Shown here in pieces: positions 1 to 9,000 of a stretch of 21,450 nt of DNA. A program made the position numbers and the translations under genes. A model generated the notes under the pieces. It saw nothing but the letters and a program-made list of their open reading frames with translations, ran no database searches and was not told the DNA's origin. Position 1 is the stretch's first letter. Every line of letters begins with the position of its first letter. This stretch comes from Bacillota bacterium. GTDB lineage: Bacteria; Bacillota; DTU025. The stretch is taken from positions 1 to 21,450 of the forward strand of contig DUWJ01000046.1 in the NCBI GenBank assembly GCA_012842765.1, read 5' to 3'.

Positions 1-833
1 CGCTTTTCATGGTGGGCGCCGTGGCCGTGGGAATGTTCCAACTTCCCGGTCTTGGCCCGATTCTCGCGGCTTCTCACTATGTTTCAGCTATACTCCTTGG
101 CTTTCTGCTTAAGTCCTATGGAGAGAGCGATAAGAGGAGAAGGACAGAAGAATACCAGAGGGAAGAATCGCTGCTCTCCCGTGCAGCCCATGAACTGTAC
201 ACTGCTAGGAGTCAAGACAACAGATCATTCGGGCAAATCTTCGGAGACGCAGTAAAGGACTCCGTAGGAACGCTGCTTCTCGTTGGCGGGTGCATAATGA
301 TATTTTCCGTTGTGATTCGCGTTCTCACGGTGTTTCACATCACAGACTTGCTCTCCGCGCCACTCATAGCTGTGCTTGCTCCACTCGGCGTCCCGCAGGA
401 TTTGGTGGCTTCACTCGTAGGCGGTTTCTTTGAGATTACAATAGGCACAGAAATGGCAAGCCGCGCCACCGCCAGCATTGCCCAGAAGGCAATAGCAGCG
501 AGCGCAATAATCGCGTGGAGCGGGCTTTCCGTATTCGCTCAGGTTGCGAGCATGCTCTTTGGCACTGATATTCGACTCACGCCATACTTCTTCGCCAGAA
601 TAGTGCATGCAGTACTTGCTGCCATAGTGACAGCTATCATGCTCAAGATAGTCCCATGGGCCGCCCAGCAGACAATAGCCATTCCCGGCCTCTCCAGCTC
701 GCCCGGTTTCTTGGCCACAGTCGGCTACTCCTGCACAATGCTTGCCAAAACCGCAGCCATAGGGGCATCCATCATGGCGGCGCTAGCGCTTCTTTCCAAG
801 CCCCGGGCATTCGGCTTCAGAGTGAAAAAATAG
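1..833 (+). CDS. ylbJ: Sporulation integral membrane protein YlbJ-like, 3' part
   Basis: The gene is cut by the left window edge. The frame is already open at base 3, so the ATG at 9 is probably internal. About 276 residues are visible. They contain several long hydrophobic stretches and the nucleoside-transporter 'gate' signature FFEITIGTEMAS near residues 140-151. This pattern, together with the coaD and rsmD neighbours, matches YlbJ, a polytopic membrane protein needed for spore formation in Bacillus; its transported substrate is not established. A charged cytoplasmic stretch lies near residues 40-75. The gene converges on the 149-aa gene, with only nine bases between the two stop codons and no terminator visible between them. 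A different gate-domain protein, such as a nucleoside or ion transporter, is possible, but synteny favours YlbJ. Confidence 0.85.
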   Translation, partial: LFMVGAVAVGMFQLPGLGPILAASHYVSAILLGFLLKSYGESDKRRRTEEYQREESLLSRAAHELYTARSQDNRSFGQIFGDAVKDSVGTLLLVGGCIMIFSVVIRVLTVFHITDLLSAPLIAVLAPLGVPQDLVASLVGGFFEITIGTEMASRATASIAQKAIAASAIIAWSGLSVFAQVASMLFGTDIRLTPYFFARIVHAVLAAIVTAIMLKIVPWAAQQTIAIPGLSSSPGFLATVGYSCTMLAKTAAIGASIMAALALLSKPRAFGFRVKK

Positions 834-842
834 GCAATCGAA

Positions 843-1292
843 TTACCTAGCCTCGGGATTGTCCTTCCTGCGCCTCAGCTCTTCTATGCCTTTTCTTACT
901 ACAAACGATGTTCTATCCAGAGTTTCTTGAAGAGAAGCGAGGGTAGCCTCGGCATAATCGTCCGCTCCAAGCCTAATCTCCATAGCTTCACGTTCTGCAC
1001 GCATCAACAGCACCTCCGCCTCCTCCCTCGCGCTGGCAAAGACCTCTCCATCGGCGCCAGAAGCCTGTGCTGATGCGATCCCAACGCCATCCTCGGCAGC
1101 CAACCGGCTTCTCTCGGCTATCAGGGCCTCTGTCTGCCTCATCTCTTCAGGCAGCGCAATCCGTATCCTGTCGATAAGCTCGAGAAGCTCTACTCCGTCA
1201 ACAGCACGTTTTCCCGAAAAAGGCAGCTTTCCGCTGGATTCGATTATCGTCTCCATCCGATTCAGGCATTCAACAACCGATTGTTTGATCAT
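843..1292 (-). CDS. Conserved coiled hypothetical protein next to coaD
   Basis: This 149-aa protein has no signal peptide and no membrane segment. The first half carries a motif reading LLELIDRIRIALPEEMRQ near residues 35-52. The second half (about 80-145) is an alanine-, glutamate- and arginine-rich helix resembling ATP-synthase b-subunit or V-ATPase-type coiled coils. I know similar proteins as a conserved hypothetical beside coaD in Clostridia, often labelled 'ATPase' or 'F0 b-like' on composition alone, so no ATPase function should be inferred. It starts with ATG four bases after the coaD stop and is therefore probably the last gene of the rsmD-coaD transcript. Its role is unknown; an oligomeric scaffold is an inference from the helix only. 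Confidence 0.75.
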   Translation of the reverse strand: MIKQSVVECLNRMETIIESSGKLPFSGKRAVDGVELLELIDRIRIALPEEMRQTEALIAERSRLAAEDGVGIASAQASGADGEVFASAREEAEVLLMRAEREAMEIRLGADDYAEATLASLQETLDRTSFVVRKGIEELRRRKDNPEAR

Positions 1293-1296
1293 AATC

Positions 1297-1782
1297 CTAC
1301 CCCTTCCTCCTACACCTGGCCGACACGCGTTCCACCAATGGCTCAGGCACCAGGCCGTGAATGTCTCCTCCAGAGCCTGCTACTTCTTTGACAATGCTTG
1401 AGCTGAGGAATGAGTATTCCATAGATGTCATTATATACATGGTTTCTATGGACGGATCGAGTTTTCTGTTCATCAACGCCATAGTCAGCTCGAATTCGAA
1501 ATCCGACACTGCGCGAAGGCCTCTTATGACGACATGTGCACCACAAGCCCGCACGTAGTCGACCAAAAGCCCTTCGAAATGATCAACCTGCACATTGGGG
1601 AGATGGGCACAAGCAACCCTCAACATCTCCAACCTTTCTTCCAGGGAGAACATATGGTCTTTAGCCTGGTTTTCCAGGATTGCGACAATAACATTATCAA
1701 AGATCGATGCTGCACGCGTTATAATGTCAAGGTGTCCCATAGTTACCGGATCGAAACTGCCTGGGCATACTGCAAGGGTCAA
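1297..1782 (-). CDS. coaD: Phosphopantetheine adenylyltransferase
   Basis: CoaD transfers AMP from ATP to 4'-phosphopantetheine, giving dephospho-CoA, the penultimate step of CoA synthesis. The protein is 161 aa, the usual size. Signatures are PGSFDPVTMGH at 7-17 (nucleotidyltransferase TxGH motif), RGLRAVSDFE at 87-96, and the SSS of the (I/L)SSS motif at 127-129. The start is a TTG at 1782-1780. It is preceded by GGAGGG seven bases upstream, inside the end of rsmD, and the protein begins two residues before the conserved region, so no longer start is needed. Only three bases separate the rsmD stop from this TTG, which suggests translational coupling. Identification is very secure. Confidence 0.96.
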   Translation of the reverse strand: MTLAVCPGSFDPVTMGHLDIITRAASIFDNVIVAILENQAKDHMFSLEERLEMLRVACAHLPNVQVDHFEGLLVDYVRACGAHVVIRGLRAVSDFEFELTMALMNRKLDPSIETMYIMTSMEYSFLSSSIVKEVAGSGGDIHGLVPEPLVERVSARCRRKG

Positions 1783-1785
1783 CAG

Positions 1786-2355
1786 CTATCCCTCCGACGA
1801 GAACATATAGAAACTGACTTCGGTATCTCCGTAGCGCTCCTGCCTCACCATTGTCATCCTTGAGGATCCATATGGAGCGATATCCCGTGATGAGTGTTCT
1901 ACGAGAACTAGGCCATCTCCTGCGAGAATTCGCGCATTCTCGATAAGGGACAACAACTTTTCAGAAGCCTCCATAGCATACGGTGGATCCACGAATACCA
2001 GATCATATGGCGCCTTCTCTGATACAGGTCCCCTACCCGCACCGATGGCGCGGAACGCGTCGGCCTCTACAACTGTCGACGCCTCCTCAAAGCCCAAGTC
2101 ATCCAGATTTCTTTTTATGACGCCACAAGCAGCATGGTCCTTGTCAACAAACACGCAGTGCCTTGCTCCGCGCGATATCGCCTCAATACCAAGGCTTCCC
2201 ACGCCCGCGAAAAGATCGAGTACGACACAGCCCTCAACGCGATCGGCAATAATATTGAAGATCGCCTCGCGCACACGGTCAGAGGTAGGTCTAATGTTGC
2301 GCCCCCTGATCGTAGCCAACCGGCGACCTCCTGCAATGCCTCCAATAACACGCAT
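1786..2355 (-). CDS. rsmD: 16S rRNA (guanine966-N2)-methyltransferase
   Basis: RsmD methylates G966 of 16S rRNA in the assembling 30S subunit using S-adenosylmethionine. The 189-aa protein shows the family's N-terminal RPTSDRVREA at 22-31, the SAM-binding motif I DLFAGVGSLGIEA at 47-59, and the catalytic DPPY at 123-126. Length is normal. It starts with ATG at 2355 behind a modest ribosome binding site (AAGTAAG). It precedes coaD by three bases; the rsmD-coaD pair is also found in Bacillus (ylbH-ylbI). The order with ylbJ supports vertical inheritance of this block. Confidence 0.95.
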   Translation of the reverse strand: MRVIGGIAGGRRLATIRGRNIRPTSDRVREAIFNIIADRVEGCVVLDLFAGVGSLGIEAISRGARHCVFVDKDHAACGVIKRNLDDLGFEEASTVVEADAFRAIGAGRGPVSEKAPYDLVFVDPPYAMEASEKLLSLIENARILAGDGLVLVEHSSRDIAPYGSSRMTMVRQERYGDTEVSFYMFSSEG

Positions 2356-2364
2356 CTTACTTGA

Positions 2365-2589
2365 CTATGCTATTGGGCCGAGCCTCAGCTGCAGCTCCCG
2401 ACCCCAATACGTTCTCGACAATGACCAGCACCGTGAATCCCACGCCTCGACAAGCCTACGAATGGACCTAGGCGCCTTGAGCAACTCGAAGCTCTCTGAT
2501 TCCACCGTATTAATGCAGCTTTCATCGTCCAACATGGTGTTGGAGGAAGCATCGCAACTGTTGTCCGTCATTGCAGCAAGCCGAGACAT
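2365..2589 (-). CDS. Small hypothetical protein between fakA-like gene and rsmD
   Basis: This 74-aa reading frame fits the gap between the DAK2 gene and rsmD without overlap: its ATG lies 14 bases after the upstream stop and its TAG ends nine bases before the rsmD start. A strong ribosome binding site (AAGGGGG, seven bases before the ATG) supports translation. The N-terminal half is polar and acidic, rich in Ser, Asp and Glu. The C-terminal half is basic and contains WDSRCWSLSRTYWGRE. I recognise no domain, transmembrane helix or signal peptide. It may be a lineage-specific protein or a leader peptide. An accidental frame is possible, because the overlapping antisense frame is also open. Confidence 0.45.
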   Translation of the reverse strand: MSRLAAMTDNSCDASSNTMLDDESCINTVESESFELLKAPRSIRRLVEAWDSRCWSLSRTYWGRELQLRLGPIA

Positions 2590-2603
2590 GGCTCATCCCC
2601 CTT

Positions 2604-4301
2604 TCACTCAATAGAGATAAGGTAATAGTAAAGCGGTTGACCGCCGTATTGCACTTCGAACTCGATGTCAGGGTATTCCTCTGCCAAGCTATCCGCGAGC
2701 GACTCCGCTTCTTCCTCAGTAACACTGAACCCGTAGATGATAGTGGCGATTTCGTGTTCTTCAGAGTACATTTCCGTGAAAACCTTGCGGACGACTTCGT
2801 CCACGTCTTCGCCAACAACCTGAATGTCACCGTCAACTATGCCAATTATGTCGTTTTCGCGGATCTCTATTCCATTGAACGTAGAGTCGCGCACTGCATA
2901 CGTGATCTCGGCGCTCACTACCTTGCCGATAGCCTCGTTCATCTTCGCCACATTGTCTTCCACAGAAGTATACGGCGTCATGGCTAAGAGCGCAGCTAAG
3001 CCTTGGGGTATTGTCTTGCTCGGCACCACGTGTATTCTCGCTTCGATATCAGGCACCTCGGCAGCTTGTCGGGCAGTGAGAACCACATTCCCGTTATTAG
3101 GAAGAATGATGACGTCTTTGGCATGGGCTTCGCGTATCCCATCAACGATATCCTGAATGCTTGGGTTCATTGTCTGCCCACCGGTTATCACAACATCAGC
3201 GCCAAGGCTCTGCAGTATCTTCTCTACACCATCCCCGGCCGCCACGGCAACGATGCCCACATCCTTCAGCTCGTAGGGCTCTTTTTCGCTGGAATGCGGG
3301 AACACTCCGTTTTCCGCACCGCTCATTTCCTCGAACTCTTCGTGCTGGTCCTCCATGTTATCTATGTCTATTTCGTGAAGCGAGCCATACCCAATGCCGA
3401 TCTCGAGAATCCGTCCAGGCACATTGCTGTGCATATGCACCTTAACTGTGTTTTCATTCCCGACGACCAACATGGAATCTCCGTCAATTTCGGCAAGAAG
3501 CCGGCTCTTTATCTTCTCAGGATCGAGGCCGTTTCCACGAATTATGAACTCAGTACAGTAGGCATACTTGATCTCTTGCTTCACAGCCATAGGCTCTCTG
3601 GCAACTTTCAACGCCGTCTCAGCTTCAGCATGCACCAAGGCAGCAGGCTCTACCGGCTCTCCCACGAGGCCCTTCATAAACCCTTGGACGAATATAATAA
3701 GCCCCTTGCCTCCGGCATCAACAACGCCTGCTTCCTTCAATGCAGGCAACATCTCAGGCGTCTTCTCGAGCGCAGCTTCGCCCTGGCGCAATGCCTCGTC
3801 GATCACTCCAAGGATGTCAGCGCCGTTCTTGGCTGCTTGAACTCCACCGTGGGCGCCTGTCCGCGCAACAGTAAGAATCGTGCCCTCCACTGGCTTCATG
3901 ACTGCTTTGTAAGCAACATTGGAAGCTTCCTGGAAAGCCGATGCCAAATCTGCCGGATTGGCCGACGCAAGGCCATGAAGGCGTTTGGCGAATCCCCGAA
4001 GCAATTGAGAGAGTATGACCCCCGAGTTGCCTCTGGCCCCCATGAGAGAACCTAAAGCTATGGCATCAGCCACGTCTCCCACTGATGCCGAACCTGCCTT
4101 CTCCGCTTCCTTTAGCGCAGCAGAGACTGTAAGGTACATATTAGTTCCGGTATCGCCATCTGGGACCGGAAATACGTTCAATGAGTCGACCAGGCTCTTA
4201 TTCACACCAAGCCATGCCACGCCAGACTCGAAGGCAGCAACAAGGGCCGCCCCATCAATCGTCTTCATCTGCGAGGCCGGACTCTGCTTCGTTCCAGACA
4301 T
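2604..4301 (-). CDS. fakA: FakA/YloV-like DAK2-domain fatty acid kinase
   Basis: The protein is 565 aa, close to the usual length of the YloV/FakA family. FakA phosphorylates fatty acids delivered by FakB (DegV) proteins, feeding exogenous fatty acids into phospholipid synthesis. The N-terminal DAK2 nucleotide-binding domain shows PVPDGDTGTNM at 45-55 (Mg-ATP-binding aspartates), GARGNSGVILSQLLRG near 89-104, and KPVEGTILTVAR near 136-147. DAGGKGLIIFVQGF follows near 196-209. The C-terminal half is the DegV-like regulatory region of this family. The start codon overlaps the Asp23 stop as TAATG, implying coupled translation. The Asp23-like gene followed by a DAK2 gene is the conserved yloU-yloV pair. 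Activity towards fatty acids is inferred from the family. Confidence 0.9.
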   Translation of the reverse strand: MSGTKQSPASQMKTIDGAALVAAFESGVAWLGVNKSLVDSLNVFPVPDGDTGTNMYLTVSAALKEAEKAGSASVGDVADAIALGSLMGARGNSGVILSQLLRGFAKRLHGLASANPADLASAFQEASNVAYKAVMKPVEGTILTVARTGAHGGVQAAKNGADILGVIDEALRQGEAALEKTPEMLPALKEAGVVDAGGKGLIIFVQGFMKGLVGEPVEPAALVHAEAETALKVAREPMAVKQEIKYAYCTEFIIRGNGLDPEKIKSRLLAEIDGDSMLVVGNENTVKVHMHSNVPGRILEIGIGYGSLHEIDIDNMEDQHEEFEEMSGAENGVFPHSSEKEPYELKDVGIVAVAAGDGVEKILQSLGADVVITGGQTMNPSIQDIVDGIREAHAKDVIILPNNGNVVLTARQAAEVPDIEARIHVVPSKTIPQGLAALLAMTPYTSVEDNVAKMNEAIGKVVSAEITYAVRDSTFNGIEIRENDIIGIVDGDIQVVGEDVDEVVRKVFTEMYSEEHEIATIIYGFSVTEEEAESLADSLAEEYPDIEFEVQYGGQPLYYYLISIE

Positions 4302-4678
4302 TATTTCTGCCGTTCCTTTCCGCCTGCACCCACCCTGACACCATGAACAGTAACGTTGACTTCAGGTACATTGAGGCCTGTGGTAGTCTCCAGAATGTAC
4401 TTTACTTTATCCATTACATTGTTGGCCACCTCAGTGATACGGGTGCCGTATTCTACAATAATATAAAGATCAATCGTTGCATTGTCGCCCTGCACATCGA
4501 CCTCAACTCCTCGAGCTATGTTGTCCATCCCCAGGAGTTCTGCAATTCCATCAGTAAAAGTGCGAGACGCCATTCCCACTAACCCATAGCACTCGGTTGC
4601 AGCCATACCCGCTATGGCGGCTATAACCTCGTCTGCTATGGTGATCTGGCCAAGTTCTGTACTTATTTCTTTTCCCAT
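4301..4678 (-). CDS. yloU: Asp23/Gls24 family envelope-stress-type protein (YloU-like)
   Basis: This is a 125-aa member of the Asp23/Gls24 (DUF322) family, small alkaline-shock-type proteins that associate with the membrane in Firmicutes. It starts GKEISTELGQITIADEVIAAIAGMAATECYGLVGM and has the characteristic alternating hydrophobic core (YIIVEYGTRITEVANNVMDKV), ending in a VNVTVHGVRV motif. A longer open frame runs to 4822, but that extension is basic, unlike the family, and lies in the divergent promoter region. Two adjacent in-frame ATGs (4681 and 4678) follow GGGGG. The second has seven-base spacing and is preferred. The gene overlaps the DAK2 gene by one base (TAATG), the usual yloU-yloV arrangement. 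Its function beyond cell-envelope association is not known. Confidence 0.88.
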   Translation of the reverse strand: MGKEISTELGQITIADEVIAAIAGMAATECYGLVGMASRTFTDGIAELLGMDNIARGVEVDVQGDNATIDLYIIVEYGTRITEVANNVMDKVKYILETTTGLNVPEVNVTVHGVRVGAGGKERQK

Positions 4679-4793
4679 CATGAAACCCCCAATGCTCACC
4701 TGCAACCTGCGAATCGAGCTCCACACGAGTGAACATTTTTTCTGTATTCTTCGCGCCCACTGGATATTCCTTCTCAGACCCGCTACAATCCTC

Positions 4794-4822
4794 TTGCGCA
4801 GCCCCTCTGCGTATGCTATCAT
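4794..4822 (+). promoter_or_regulatory. rpmB promoter
   Basis: TTGCGC at 4794-4799 and TATCAT at 4817-4822 are separated by 17 bases, a good housekeeping sigma-A pattern. They sit 38 bases before the rpmB start. Confidence 0.65.
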
Positions 4823-4860
4823 TTAGTTTGTGCGTTTTAGGAACTTGAGGAGGAATTATT

Positions 4861-5052
4861 ATGGCCAGAGTATGCGATATATGTGGCAAGGGCCCCGTTT
4901 CAGGAAACTCCCGCAGCCACTCGGAGATCAAGACCAAGCGCAGATGGTATCCTAATCTCCATCAAGTTAGGGCAGAGATTGATGGCAGCACTCGCCGGAT
5001 AAAAGTCTGCACCAGGTGCCTCAGGTCGGGAAAGGTAACCCGGGCCATCTAG
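4861..5052 (+). CDS. rpmB: 50S ribosomal protein L28
   Basis: L28 is a small component of the large ribosomal subunit. This 63-aa protein begins [15 protein letters not shown], carries the family's [15 protein letters not shown] segment, and ends [12 protein letters not shown]. The cysteines at 5, 8, 51 and 54 form a C4 zinc site, so this is the zinc-containing (C+) form. That form is usually paired with Zur-regulated zinc-free paralogues elsewhere in genomes; none is visible here. GGAGGA precedes the ATG by six bases. The gene stands alone with its own promoter and terminator, divergent from the Asp23 gene, as is typical for rpmB in Firmicutes. Confidence 0.96.
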   Translation: MARVCDICGKGPVSGNSRSHSEIKTKRRWYPNLHQVRAEIDGSTRRIKVCTRCLRSGKVTRAI

Positions 5053-5091
5053 CCCCAACCCCTAGATTATCAACAAAAGCGCAATCATTTG

Positions 5092-5118
5092 ACGCTCCCC
5101 TTACAGGGGGGCGTTTTT
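5092..5118 (+). terminator. rpmB intrinsic terminator
   Basis: A nine-base-pair stem (ACGCTCCCC with GGGGGGCGT, one G-U pair), a five-base loop and a run of T form a standard intrinsic terminator 40 bases after the rpmB stop. Confidence 0.85.
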
Positions 5119-5142
5119 CATATGTTTCCCATCATAGTGGTA

Positions 5143-5169
5143 GACAGCATGGATTGAATCCATGCTGTC
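5143..5169. repeat. Perfect 12-bp hairpin at convergent rpmB/PHP gene ends
   Basis: GACAGCATGGAT pairs perfectly with ATCCATGCTGTC around a TGA loop. It begins three bases after the PHP stop codon. No T tract follows on either strand, so it is probably a 3'-end stabiliser or weak terminator for the PHP gene. Its core resembles a second hairpin at 12681-12696. Confidence 0.6.
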
Positions 5170-5171
5170 GT

Positions 5172-6029
5172 TCATGTCCTCTTCTCGCAGATCATAGCTT
5201 GCGTACGCCTGGCACGCTCATAAAGTCTCAGCACGACCTCGTAATCGGTTGTTGCGGATCCGAGAACAACCCCCGACTGTGAGTAGGGTCCATGACAATC
5301 TGACCCCGCAGTAACCAACAACCCATATTCACGCGCTATTCTCTGGTAATGTTCCTGCTGCCCCGAAGTGTGCTGGGGATAGATCGCTTCGATTCCCTCA
5401 AGCCCGTGTTCCACCAAAGAAGGTATCATATCGTCTTTTCCTGAAAGGCCTGGATGAGCTAGAACAGGCACTCCTTTCGCAGCCAGAACGGCCTCTATCG
5501 CCTCATAGGGAGTCAATTTGGACCTGCTTTCATAGGCTGGCGCATGAAGGCCTATGTAATGCGCAAACGCCTCATCCCAACTGAGCACGTAGCCCGCTTT
5601 GACCATTGCAGCCGCTATATGGGGCCTGCCGACTGCGCCATCACCCGCATGCTCTAACACGTCTTCCATGCTCAGATCGATTCCGAGAGCCGCAAGCTTT
5701 CTGAGCATCCGCTCCACACGCCGAACCCTACTCTCTCGTTGTGCTTCCAGGAATTTCAGCAAATCCTCGTCTTCGTAGTCTATGAAAAACCCCAGTATGT
5801 GGATCTCGCCATCACTGACATCAGTGGATATCTCCACGCCGGGCACAACATCAACGCAATTCTCCTCAACCGCCTCAAGCGCTTCCCCTATGCCGTCCAC
5901 ACAATCATGGTCTGTTATGGCAACGGCGGCGAGGCCGCGGCGGGCGGCCTCGCCAACCAACTCAGTGGGCGTGAACGTACCGTCTGACTTTGTAGTATGA
6001 CAGTGCAGATCAACTCGCCCTTCTAACAC
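5172..6029 (-). CDS. PHP-domain phosphoesterase (nucleoside bisphosphate phosphatase/TrpH-like)
   Basis: The 285-aa protein is a complete PHP domain. Metal-binding motifs are visible in order: DLHCHTTKSDG at 7-17 (HxH), AITDHD at 37-42, a glutamate in VPGVEIST, LAHPGL in the middle, and GSDCHG near the C-terminus. Relatives include E. coli YciV/RNase AM (3',5'-nucleoside bisphosphatase and 5' RNA trimming) and TrpH-type proteins. The exact substrate cannot be told from sequence. The start is a GTG at 6029-6027 with AAGGTGG six bases upstream, and the first residues run directly into the HxH motif. It overlaps the 3' end of ileS by 20 bases and so is probably cotranscribed and T-box controlled with it. 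Confidence 0.88.
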   Translation of the reverse strand: MLEGRVDLHCHTTKSDGTFTPTELVGEAARRGLAAVAITDHDCVDGIGEALEAVEENCVDVVPGVEISTDVSDGEIHILGFFIDYEDEDLLKFLEAQRESRVRRVERMLRKLAALGIDLSMEDVLEHAGDGAVGRPHIAAAMVKAGYVLSWDEAFAHYIGLHAPAYESRSKLTPYEAIEAVLAAKGVPVLAHPGLSGKDDMIPSLVEHGLEGIEAIYPQHTSGQQEHYQRIAREYGLLVTAGSDCHGPYSQSGVVLGSATTDYEVVLRLYERARRTQAMICEKRT

Positions 6030-9000
6030 CTATAGCCACCTTCTCGCCATTGACGTCCCATTCACGCACGTACTCCCCTTCAGGCTCGCCATGGGCAAGC
6101 GAAACCGAGAGCGTCTCCTTCATGAGATAATCCCTGTGAACCTCCAGCGCGCGCATGGAGTCGGGCCCACCCGAGATCACTGTGCAAATGCGGTCAGACA
6201 CGTCAAATCCCGCCTCCTTGCGGGTCGTCTGGATCTTGTTTACTAGCTCTCTTGCGAACCCTTCTAGCTTGAGCTCCTCAGTGATGACTGTGTCGAGGGC
6301 TATCGCTCGTCCGCCCTCGGACTGTACGTAGTATCCCTCGGCAGCAACAGTTTGAATGGACACTTCTTCAGGAAGGATGGATACCTCAGTCCCATCGCTC
6401 AAGACCAATCCAAACTCGCGCCCTTTTAGAACCTTTCCAGCTATCTGCGAAGCATCTGCTTCGGCGATGCCTTCGGCAATCGCCTTCATCAACTTGCCAT
6501 GCTTCGGTCCCAGAAGATCATATCTCGGTTTCACTCTATACGAAAGAAACTCGCTCATATCCTGAGCATACTCCAGTCTCTTTATGTTCAGCTCGTCCTT
6601 GACAAGATCTTCAACCAACCTGAGATCTTTTTTCTCCTCTGGAGTGACACCTACAACTACTTTCAACAGGGGCTGCCTGTTCTTGATATTCACCTCGTTG
6701 CGAGCCGCCCTGCCCAAGTACACAACCTGCCTGGCCAGATCCATCTGTCTTTCCAGATCGACATCGCGCACCCATTCGTCTGCTTTAGGATAGTCCTGCA
6801 TGTGTACGCTTCCTGAGCCAGGTTCTAGATTGGTGAATATTTCCTCCGCCAAGAAAGGTGTGAACGGCGCAATCAGCTTGGCGATGGTTATCAGAGTCTC
6901 GTGGAGCGTGAGATATGCGGCTTGCTTGTCGACGGTCATCTCGCTTGCCCAATATCGACGACGACATCTGCGCACATACCAATTGGATAGATCGTCCACG
7001 AACTGCTCGATTCGCCTCGCGGCCGCTGTGATGTCATAGCAGTCCATCGCCTCTGTAACTTCGCCCACAAGCCCGGATAGCTTCGACAGGAGCCACCTAT
7101 CTATCACAGAGCGATCCTCGGGGGCAACATGGTATTGGCTAGGATCAAATTCATCGATGTTCGCGTATAGCACGTAGAACGCGTATACGTTCCATAGGGT
7201 CCCCATGAATTTGCGTTTGGCCTCGATAACTCCATCCTCGTAGAATCTCGTCGGGTTCCATGGCGCGTTCACTGTGTACAGATACCACCTTACGGCATCT
7301 GCTCCATGATCATCAAAGAGCTTCCATACGTCCACCACATTGCCTTTGCTCTTGCTCATCTTGAGCCCTGCCTCATCCAGAACAAGCCCGAGCACGACGC
7401 AGTTCTCGAAGGGAGGCCTGTCAAACAGGAGCGTGGAGATGGACAAGAGCGTGTAGAACCATCCGCGGGTCTGGTCCACCGCTTCGGTTATGAAATCCGC
7501 CGGAAAGGCTGCAGAGAAAGCTTGAGCATTTTCAAACGGATAGTGCCATTGCGCAAACGGCATAGAGCCAGAATCAAACCAACAGTCCATTACCTCAGGC
7601 ACACGTTTGGAATCTCCTCCACACTCGGGGCATGCCAAAACTGCCTGGTCGATGTACGGTCTGTGCAGCTCTAAACGGTCGGGCAACGATTTCGCCATGC
7701 TCTTCAGCTCTTCAACACTGCCAACGACGTGTTCATGGCCACACTCCTCACATACCCAGATCGGCAACGGCGTTCCCCAATAGCGCTCACGGCTGACCGC
7801 CCAATCAATGGCGTTTTCAAGGAAGTTGCCGAATCTGCCATCCCGTATATACTCGGGATACCAACTGATCTTGGCGTTATTAGCCAATAGCTGCTCGCGC
7901 AGGTCAGACATGCGTATAAACCAAGAGCCCCGCGCGTAATAGAGCAGCGGCGTATCACATCGCCAGCAATAGGGGTAGCTATGTGTGTAGTCCATCTCTT
8001 CAAACAAAAGGCCGCGCACCTTAAGATCTTGCACAATCAGAGGATCCGCATCTTTTACGAACATCCCGCTCCAATCACGAGCCCTGTCATCAAATCTGCC
8101 TTGGGAATCCACTAGCTGTATTATGGGCAAGCCATTGTTCTGTGCAACGCGCATGTCGTCTTCGCCGAACGCAGGTGCTATGTGGACAATTCCCGTGCCC
8201 TCTGAAAGAGTGACGAAGTCGCCCTCTACAACCATGTAGGCAGGCGCTTCAGGATTCTCATACGTGTAAAGAGGCACGTATTCCATGCCCACAAGCTCGG
8301 ACCCCTTGACCACCCGCACGATTCTGTAATCGCCTTTGACCCTCGCCTCGACCAAATCCTTTGCGAGTATGAGCGTTTCCCCATCCCTCTCGACATAGGC
8401 ATAATCATAGTCAGCCGACACAGCCAATGCCACGTTAGACGGCAAAGTCCACGGCGTAGTCGTCCATGCCAGAAGCGATACATTCTCCTCGCCCTTGACT
8501 TTGAACCTCACGAAAATGGATGTCTCTTCAACCTCTTTGTATCCTTGCGCCACTTCATGGCTGGATAGCGCAGTGCCGCATCGGGGACAATAGGGGACCA
8601 CCTTGTATCCGTGGTACATGAGGCCCTTGTCCCAGATAGTCTTCACAGCCCACCAGACAGATTCGATGTACTGATCATGGAAAGTCACATAAGGGTCGTC
8701 CATGTCTATCCAAAAGCCTAGCCTTTCAGTCATGCGACGCCATTCGCTTTCGTATTTGAAGACCGACTCTTTGCACCGCTGGACGAACTCCTCTACCCCA
8801 TACTCCTCAATCTGGGGCTTGCCACTTATGCCTAATTCCTTCTCAACTTCGAGCTCAACAGGCAAACCATGAGTATCCCAGCCTGCCTTGCGTGGCACGT
8901 AGAAGCCTTTCATGGTTTTGTAGCGAAGTACGACATCTTTCATGGCGCGCGTAAGAACATGTCCTGGATGGGGCAGACCATTTGCTGTTGGGGGCCCCTC

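Noticed and set aside
3003..4055. 350-codon open frame on the plus strand antisense to the DAK2 gene
   Set aside because: It lies wholly opposite a well-conserved enzyme gene, has a composition typical of an antisense shadow, and shows no domain or ribosome binding site.
4682..4822. N-terminal extension of the Asp23-family frame to 4822
   Set aside because: The extension is basic and unlike the family, overlaps the rpmB -10 region, and the start at 4678 has proper ribosome binding site spacing and gives the family length.
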